Source: an uncultured Flaviramulus sp. (GTDB taxonomy: Bacteria > Bacteroidota > Bacteroidia > Flavobacteriales > Flavobacteriaceae). Taken from it: DNA of 36,610 nucleotides. Under the pieces are notes generated by a model. The model was given only the letters and a program-made list of their open reading frames with translations. It searched no databases and was not told the origin of the DNA. A program made the translations under genes and the position numbers. Every line of letters begins with the position of its first letter. Position 1 is the first letter of the stretch. This document shows positions 32,322 to 36,610 of the stretch, one piece after another. The DNA lies in the NCBI GenBank assembly GCA_947487155.1, contig CANKVS010000044.1:1-36610 (forward strand). The letters run 5' to 3'.

Positions 32322-33251
32322 TTACTTAACTGCTGTCTTAGATTTATAAACAAACATAAAATATAGTCCTAATAAAATAAATGGAACACTCAACCACTGT
32401 CCTGTGTTTAATCCAAGCCAATTAATATATTCATCTCCTTGAGGCTCTTTAACTCTTTCTACCACAAAACGAATTGTCCAAAGTAAGATTAAAAACAACC
32501 CAAACAAAAATCCTGTCTGGTCTCTTTTTGAAGTTTTAGAATAAAAATACCATAAAATTAAAAACACAAAAATGTAGCTAAACGATTCGTATAATTGCGC
32601 TGGATGCCTGTATGGTACTTGCTCTAGTAATTCGGCAAATTGAGGATTATTGGTTACTGCATTATAGGCTTTTTGTACATCTTTAATTCCTGTAAGTTGG
32701 GTTACTTGACTCTTATAATAATAATCTTGAATAAAACGGACACCAAAACTCGATTCGGTAACTTTGCCTATAATTTCAGAATTAATAAAATTTCCAATTC
32801 TAATAAAAACGGCACCAGATGCTACAGATATAACCACACGATCTAAAACCCACAGTAGCGATTTATAGTTGTATTTTTTTCGGTATAAATACATACCAAT
32901 TATAATTCCAATCGCAGCACCATGACTTGCTAAACCTTGAAAGCCTGTAAACTCAAACCCGTTTTTAAAACTAAATGGTAGAAAAATGCTAAAAAAGTCG
33001 TCTTTAATAAGTTCCGATTGATAAAATAAAACATGTCCCAAACGCGCGCCAATCATCGTAGCTAAAACGGTATAGATAAATAACGGGTCTAAATAATCTA
33101 ACGATATTTTTTCTTTAGTAAAAATTCGTTTCATAATGTACCATCCTACCACGAAGGCAACAACCCACATTAAACTGTAAAAGTGAAGTTTAAAATTACC
33201 AACAATGTCGATTCCTGTTATAGGATTCCAATCAAATTTTAATGTGTGCAT
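32322..33251 (-). CDS. lgt: Prolipoprotein diacylglyceryl transferase Lgt
   Basis: 309 residues, about seven membrane helices. Conserved elements are GARLGHVLFY (68-77), GLASHGAAIG with H110 (matching the essential H103 of E. coli), RIGNFINSEIIG with R151, N154 and E159, and HPAQLYES. The enzyme moves diacylglycerol from phosphatidylglycerol to the lipobox cysteine of prolipoproteins in the inner membrane. It contains an insertion (about 173-210, YYYKSQVTQLTGIKDVQ) in a loop, often seen in this phylum. The DUF192 gene follows one base after its stop; the dual isomerase gene is upstream with a 47-base gap. The start at 33251 is a normal ATG. Confidence 0.95.
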   Translation of the reverse strand: MHTLKFDWNPITGIDIVGNFKLHFYSLMWVVAFVVGWYIMKRIFTKEKISLDYLDPLFIYTVLATMIGARLGHVLFYQSELIKDDFFSIFLPFSFKNGFEFTGFQGLASHGAAIGIIIGMYLYRKKYNYKSLLWVLDRVVISVASGAVFIRIGNFINSEIIGKVTESSFGVRFIQDYYYKSQVTQLTGIKDVQKAYNAVTNNPQFAELLEQVPYRHPAQLYESFSYIFVFLILWYFYSKTSKRDQTGFLFGLFLILLWTIRFVVERVKEPQGDEYINWLGLNTGQWLSVPFILLGLYFMFVYKSKTAVK

Positions 33252-33298
33252 AGGTCTATTTTACTAAATAAATAATCTGTTTTCTATACTTTTAATAG

Positions 33299-34420
33299 CT
33301 ATTTTACAATTTCGAGAATCTCAACTTCAAAAGTAATATTAGATTTAGGAGGAATACCATTTCCTCCAGCTTCACCATAAGCCAAATGGTAAGGTATAAA
33401 CAAGGTGGCTTTGTCGCCAACGTTTAATTGCTGTAAACCTTCTTTAAATCCTGAAATCATTCTTGCATTTGGACTAATATCTGCTGTTATAGGTTGATAC
33501 CCTCCTTGAACTTTTTTTCTTTCGTTAACAGCATCAAAAGTTTCAGCTATCTCTAGAACGCTGGTATCCAAAAGTTTTCCGTCATCAAAATACACTGTAT
33601 AATTTGTTAGTACTTTATTAGATTCATTCAATTTCTCACCAGTGCCTTTTTCGGTAATTACATATTGCAAACCAGACGGTAATGTTATGGCTTGTTCTTT
33701 TTGTTTTTTAAATTTTTCTATAGTAGATTTTAAAATAGCTTCTGCTCTTTCTACTTTTTCTTTTTCTCGTTTTTCTGCTTCAATAAAATGATTTTCAAAA
33801 GTCTCAGGCGCATCAAACGATTTAGCGTCACGCCCTTTTCTAATGATATTGAGTTCTTCAATAACAACATCTTCAATAGGTTTATCTCTTTGCCCTATTT
33901 CAACATTCGAAATAGAATCTTGAATATCTACCCCCATAACCAATTCACCAAAAATACTATAGCCTTTATCTAAATGCGGCTTAGGTACTTCGGTTATAAA
34001 AAACTGACTTCCGTTGGTATTAGGACCAGAATTTGCCATAGATAAAATTCCAGGTTTATCATGTTTTAAATCTGGATGATGTTCATTAGTAAACTTATAC
34101 CCTGGATTTCCAGCACCTGTTCCTAAAGGATCTCCTCCTTGTATCATAAATTTATCTATCACACGATGAAAGATTAGCCCGTTGTAGAATTTTTTTCCTT
34201 TATATGCACTATCTACCATAGTATTTGTTCCCTCGGCAAGCGAAACAAAATTAGCTACGGTTATTGGTGTTTTTTCATGGGTTAATTTAGCAACCATAAC
34301 ACCTTTTGTTGTAACAAACTCTGCATATAACCCATCTTCTAAATCTGGATATTTAGCTTTACAAGATGATAGGCTTATAAGTAACGCTAGACTTAAAAAT
34401 TTAATTGAATGTTTTAGCAT
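33299..34420 (-). CDS. Dual peptidyl-prolyl isomerase lipoprotein (cyclophilin plus FKBP)
   Basis: 373 residues with a lipobox (ISLSSC, Cys20). The cyclophilin domain (about 30-195) shows FYNGLIFHRVIDKFMIQGGD and NTNGSQFFITEVPKPHLD. A charged coiled-coil linker (about 205-245, EKREKEKVERAEAILK) is followed by an FKBP domain (about 250-373, LDTSVLE... LNVGDKATLFIPYHLAYGEAG). Cyclophilin-then-FKBP proteins are known from Flavobacterium (CFBP type). It probably helps fold exported proteins, anchored in a membrane and facing the periplasm. It is flanked by gldI (8-base gap) and lgt, consistent with an export/lipoprotein operon. Confidence 0.92.
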   Translation of the reverse strand: MLKHSIKFLSLALLISLSSCKAKYPDLEDGLYAEFVTTKGVMVAKLTHEKTPITVANFVSLAEGTNTMVDSAYKGKKFYNGLIFHRVIDKFMIQGGDPLGTGAGNPGYKFTNEHHPDLKHDKPGILSMANSGPNTNGSQFFITEVPKPHLDKGYSIFGELVMGVDIQDSISNVEIGQRDKPIEDVVIEELNIIRKGRDAKSFDAPETFENHFIEAEKREKEKVERAEAILKSTIEKFKKQKEQAITLPSGLQYVITEKGTGEKLNESNKVLTNYTVYFDDGKLLDTSVLEIAETFDAVNERKKVQGGYQPITADISPNARMISGFKEGLQQLNVGDKATLFIPYHLAYGEAGGNGIPPKSNITFEVEILEIVK

Positions 34421-34428
34421 GAAATATG

Positions 34429-34971
34429 TTAATTTGATTGATTTTGTTGTATAGAATGCACTGTAACTTCACAAACTAAAGGCGTATTACTACCTATTTT
34501 ATTTTCGTCGCCATAATACCCATAAGCTTTTTGTGATGGGAACATAAACGTGATAGTTTCACCTGATTTCATAAGTTTCAATCCTTCGCGTAAACCAGTG
34601 AATAATTCTTCCTGATCCATAGCGTAGGTCTGTGTATTAATATCTTCTTTAGAGTAAATGGTGTCTCCGTTTAATGCTTTTACATTATAATTATAGGTGA
34701 CAATATCTCCAAAACTAGGCGTTGTTAAAGAATCAATTTCTACTTTGTTATTGTAATAATACCAAAAACCACTTTCTGAAGCAATATAATTTTTCTCTTG
34801 CTGTTGCATTAAGTTTTGCATAACAGCTTGTTCTTTGGCATTTAGTTGTTTATTTCGCTCTACAGAAGCATCTATAAAAGAGCCTGTTTTTACCGAAATT
34901 GGTCTTCGAGCTTCTGGTGTTTTACAGCTTACAATAAGCATTGCAAAAACCAATATTACTAATTTATTCAT
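34429..34971 (-). CDS. gldI: Gliding motility-associated FKBP-type isomerase lipoprotein GldI
   Basis: 180 residues. The lipobox is LIVSC (Cys16). A helical N-terminal region (RNKQLNAKEQAVMQNLMQQQEKNYI) precedes an FKBP-like domain (about 85-175) with ELFTGLREGLKLMKSGETITFMFPSQKAYGYYGDE. Size, lipobox and position fit GldI, needed for gliding in Flavobacterium johnsoniae and linked to the type IX secretion machinery. Not all carriers glide. The start overlaps the nrnA stop by 8 bases, and the next isomerase gene starts 8 bases after its stop, so two isomerases and nrnA share an mRNA. Confidence 0.87.
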   Translation of the reverse strand: MNKLVILVFAMLIVSCKTPEARRPISVKTGSFIDASVERNKQLNAKEQAVMQNLMQQQEKNYIASESGFWYYYNNKVEIDSLTTPSFGDIVTYNYNVKALNGDTIYSKEDINTQTYAMDQEELFTGLREGLKLMKSGETITFMFPSQKAYGYYGDENKIGSNTPLVCEVTVHSIQQNQSN

Positions 34972-35983
34972 TATTTAGGGCTTTATTATAACTAGACAAT
35001 ATACTAATAAATTTTTCAATCGTATCTTTTAATGATAAATCACTTTTTCCTCCTGCAGCATTGGTATGACCGCCGCCATTAAAATGAGCACGAGAAAATT
35101 CGTTAACAGAAAAATCGCCCTTAGACCGCAATGAAATTTTTATAATGCCTTCCTTAGTATCTTCAATAAAAATTGCTGCAAAAATGATGTTATTTAAAGA
35201 TAGCGCATAATTTACAACACCTTCTGTATCTCCTTTTTTATAATCGTATGTGTATAATTCTTCCTGCGATAAGCTTATATAAGCTGTTCTTAATTCTGGA
35301 ATAACCTTTAAATTACGTAATGCACAGCCCAATAATTGCAAACGTTGGTAGCTATTTGTGTCGTACACATTGTTATGTATTTCCGAATTATTGGCACCTT
35401 TTGCTATTAGTTTTGCTACAATTTCATGCGTTTTACTAGTAGTTGCAGCAAACCTAAAAGAACCCGTATCTGTCATAATACCAACGTACAAACAGGTTGC
35501 TATGTTGGCATCAATGGCTTTAGTGTCTTCCAGCATATCTATAAAATGATAAATCATTTCGCAAGTAGAACTCATTGACACATCAGAAAACATAAATTTA
35601 GCATAATCATCTGGCGATTGATGGTGGTCTATCATAATTTTTATAGCCTCACTTTCAGCTAAAACAGTTTCCATATTTCCTGTTCTATGAAAGGCATTAA
35701 AATCTAATGTAAAAATAATATCAGCATTCTCAATTAATGTATTACTCTTTACCGTTTGCGTATCGTGCTTTAAAATAGTGTCTTCCCCAGGAATCCATTT
35801 TAAAAAACTAGGATAATCGTTTGGTACAATAACACGCACTTGATGATTTCCTTTTAAAAGATAATGATACAATCCTAATGTAGAGCCAATAGCGTCACCA
35901 TCGGGGTTTTTATGAGGCACAATAACTATCTTTTTTTCAGTAGAAAGTAACTGTTTTATACTTGAGATATCTTGTTTATTCAT
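34964..35983 (-). CDS. nrnA: DHH-family phosphoesterase, NrnA-like oligoribonuclease/pAp phosphatase
   Basis: 339 residues from the ATG at 35983 (MNKQDISSIKQLL). A longer frame to 36043 would run through the ndk promoter and lacks family resemblance. DHH motifs: PHKNPDGDAIGS, LDFNAFHR, MIDHHQSPDD and MTDTGSFRF; the DHHA1 domain ends with FNGGGHTNAAGG. NrnA degrades short RNA oligonucleotides and dephosphorylates pAp in some bacteria; both activities are inferred from family. It is first in the nrnA-gldI-isomerase run and divergent from ndk across 88 bases. Confidence 0.9.
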   Translation of the reverse strand: MNKQDISSIKQLLSTEKKIVIVPHKNPDGDAIGSTLGLYHYLLKGNHQVRVIVPNDYPSFLKWIPGEDTILKHDTQTVKSNTLIENADIIFTLDFNAFHRTGNMETVLAESEAIKIMIDHHQSPDDYAKFMFSDVSMSSTCEMIYHFIDMLEDTKAIDANIATCLYVGIMTDTGSFRFAATTSKTHEIVAKLIAKGANNSEIHNNVYDTNSYQRLQLLGCALRNLKVIPELRTAYISLSQEELYTYDYKKGDTEGVVNYALSLNNIIFAAIFIEDTKEGIIKISLRSKGDFSVNEFSRAHFNGGGHTNAAGGKSDLSLKDTIEKFISILSSYNKALNNE

Positions 35984-36021
35984 AGATGACGAATATACAA
36001 TTTTTTTAAAATTGGAATGCC

Positions 36022-36051
36022 TTGTTTTTAATGAGAAATGCATTACTTTTG
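36022..36051 (+). promoter_or_regulatory. Consensus Bacteroidota promoter of ndk
   Basis: TTG (36022-36024) is followed by exactly 19 bases and TACTTTTG (36044-36051). Transcription should start near 36055, about 16 bases before the ATG. Confidence 0.8.
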
Positions 36052-36071
36052 CACGATAAAAAAACTATATA

Positions 36072-36491
36072 ATGGCAACAAATAGAACATTTACTATGCT
36101 AAAGCCAGATGCTGTTGAAAAAGGACACATTGGCGCAATACTGGAAAAAATTTCTTCTTCAGGATTTAGAATTGTAGCAATGAAATTAACACAAATGACA
36201 AAAGCAGATGCTGAAGCTTTTTACGCAATACATAACGAACGCCCGTTTTTTGGGGAGTTAGTTGAATATATGACTCGCGGACCAATAGTTGCAGCTATTT
36301 TAGAAAAAGATAATGCTGTTGATGATTTTAGAACTTTAATTGGTGCTACCAATCCTGCTGATGCTGCCGAAGGTACAATACGTAAATTGTATGCTGCATC
36401 AATTGGCGAAAACGCTGTTCATGGAAGTGATAGTGACGATAATGCTGCTATTGAAGGTGCATTTCATTTTTCAGGAAGAGAGATGTTTTAA
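36072..36491 (+). CDS. ndk: Nucleoside diphosphate kinase
   Basis: 139 residues, standard length. [16 protein letters not shown] (K11) and the phospho-acceptor H117 in NAVHGSDS identify the enzyme; [15 protein letters not shown] and [14 protein letters not shown] are typical. It transfers the gamma phosphate between nucleoside di- and triphosphates through a phosphohistidine. Monocistronic: a strong promoter upstream and a terminator downstream, divergent from nrnA. Confidence 0.97.
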   Translation: MATNRTFTMLKPDAVEKGHIGAILEKISSSGFRIVAMKLTQMTKADAEAFYAIHNERPFFGELVEYMTRGPIVAAILEKDNAVDDFRTLIGATNPADAAEGTIRKLYAASIGENAVHGSDSDDNAAIEGAFHFSGREMF

Positions 36492-36515
36492 ATAGAATAA
36501 AACATAACTATAACA

Positions 36516-36548
36516 AAAAGAGGCTGTCTGAAAAGAGGCTACTGAAAA
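36516..36548. repeat. Imperfect tandem direct repeat after ndk
   Basis: AAAAGAGGCTGTCTGAAA is followed, overlapping, by AAAAGAGGCTACTGAAAA. A related but weaker arrangement lies near 31131-31152. It may be debris of a dispersed repeat or an insertion-sequence end; no transposase is present. Confidence 0.35.
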
Positions 36549-36569
36549 AGTCACGAACTTAAATAAAAG

Positions 36570-36600
36570 CGGTAAGTATTTTAGATACTTGCCGTTTTTT
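36570..36600 (+). terminator. Intrinsic terminator downstream of ndk
   Basis: CGGTAAGTAT and ATACTTGCCG pair (one G-U) across loop TTTAG and are followed by six T, 79 bases after the ndk stop. Confidence 0.85.
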
Positions 36601-36610
36601 GTATTTTGTA

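Noticed and set aside
32321..32353. 11-residue longer start for the DUF192 lipoprotein inside lgt
   Set aside because: The ATG at 32320 lies one base after the lgt stop and gives a standard signal peptide.
35984..36043. 20-residue longer start for NrnA
   Set aside because: It would overlap the ndk promoter and has no resemblance to the family; the ATG at 35983 gives a normal N-terminus.

Overview
The window reads as chromosome of a Flavobacteriaceae-type member of Bacteroidota. This is inferred from the low G+C, the TTG-N19-TAnnTTTG promoters, the scarcity of Shine-Dalgarno sequences, the gliding lipoprotein GldI, the one-piece SecDF, the gyrB/DUF6588/mdh/secDF order and a secreted protein with the AQVGIGTTSP N-terminus. 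I see no tRNA, rRNA, CRISPR array, phage gene or intact insertion sequence.

Layout. 125-5264 (minus): a likely operon of two small tail-anchored proteins, mutL, two rhomboid proteases and a membrane-anchored EEP-family phosphatase/nuclease, from a promoter near 5290. 5353-10091 (minus): rluF, an alpha/beta hydrolase, a YitT-family membrane protein, a lipoprotein and a DUF853 (HerA-like) ATPase. 10294-12479: a secreted C1q/TNF-like protein, queE (plus strand) and a DUF2911 protein. 12703-17713 (minus): gatC-like, gatA, and one 1112-codon gene joining complete GatB to complete aspartyl-tRNA synthetase. 18065-27622 (plus): a dipeptide epimerase, gyrB, DUF6588, mdh, a short unknown protein and secDF. 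28098-30688 (plus): a three-gene lipid head-group cassette (LicC-like cytidylyltransferase, PLP enzyme, CDP-alcohol phosphatidyltransferase). 31183-35983 (minus): a beta-barrel protein, a DUF192 lipoprotein, lgt, a cyclophilin-FKBP double isomerase, gldI and nrnA. 36072-36491 (plus): ndk.

Most notable. (1) The gatB::aspS fusion sits in an operon with gatA and a gatC whose N-terminal half is abnormal. It looks like a covalently linked transamidosome, coupling Asp-tRNA(Asn) charging to amidation. (2) The head-group cassette could make a CDP-activated amino-alcohol or aminophosphonate for a membrane lipid. It is flanked by intergenic stretches rich in dispersed repeats, which suggests an acquired segment between secDF and the lgt block. 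(3) Several dispersed intergenic repeat families are present, including a 137-bp imperfect inverted repeat after mdh. (4) The gyrB leader holds a terminator-like hairpin overlapping an alternative hairpin. (5) Several genes have a -7 promoter box almost touching the start codon, which predicts leaderless mRNAs.
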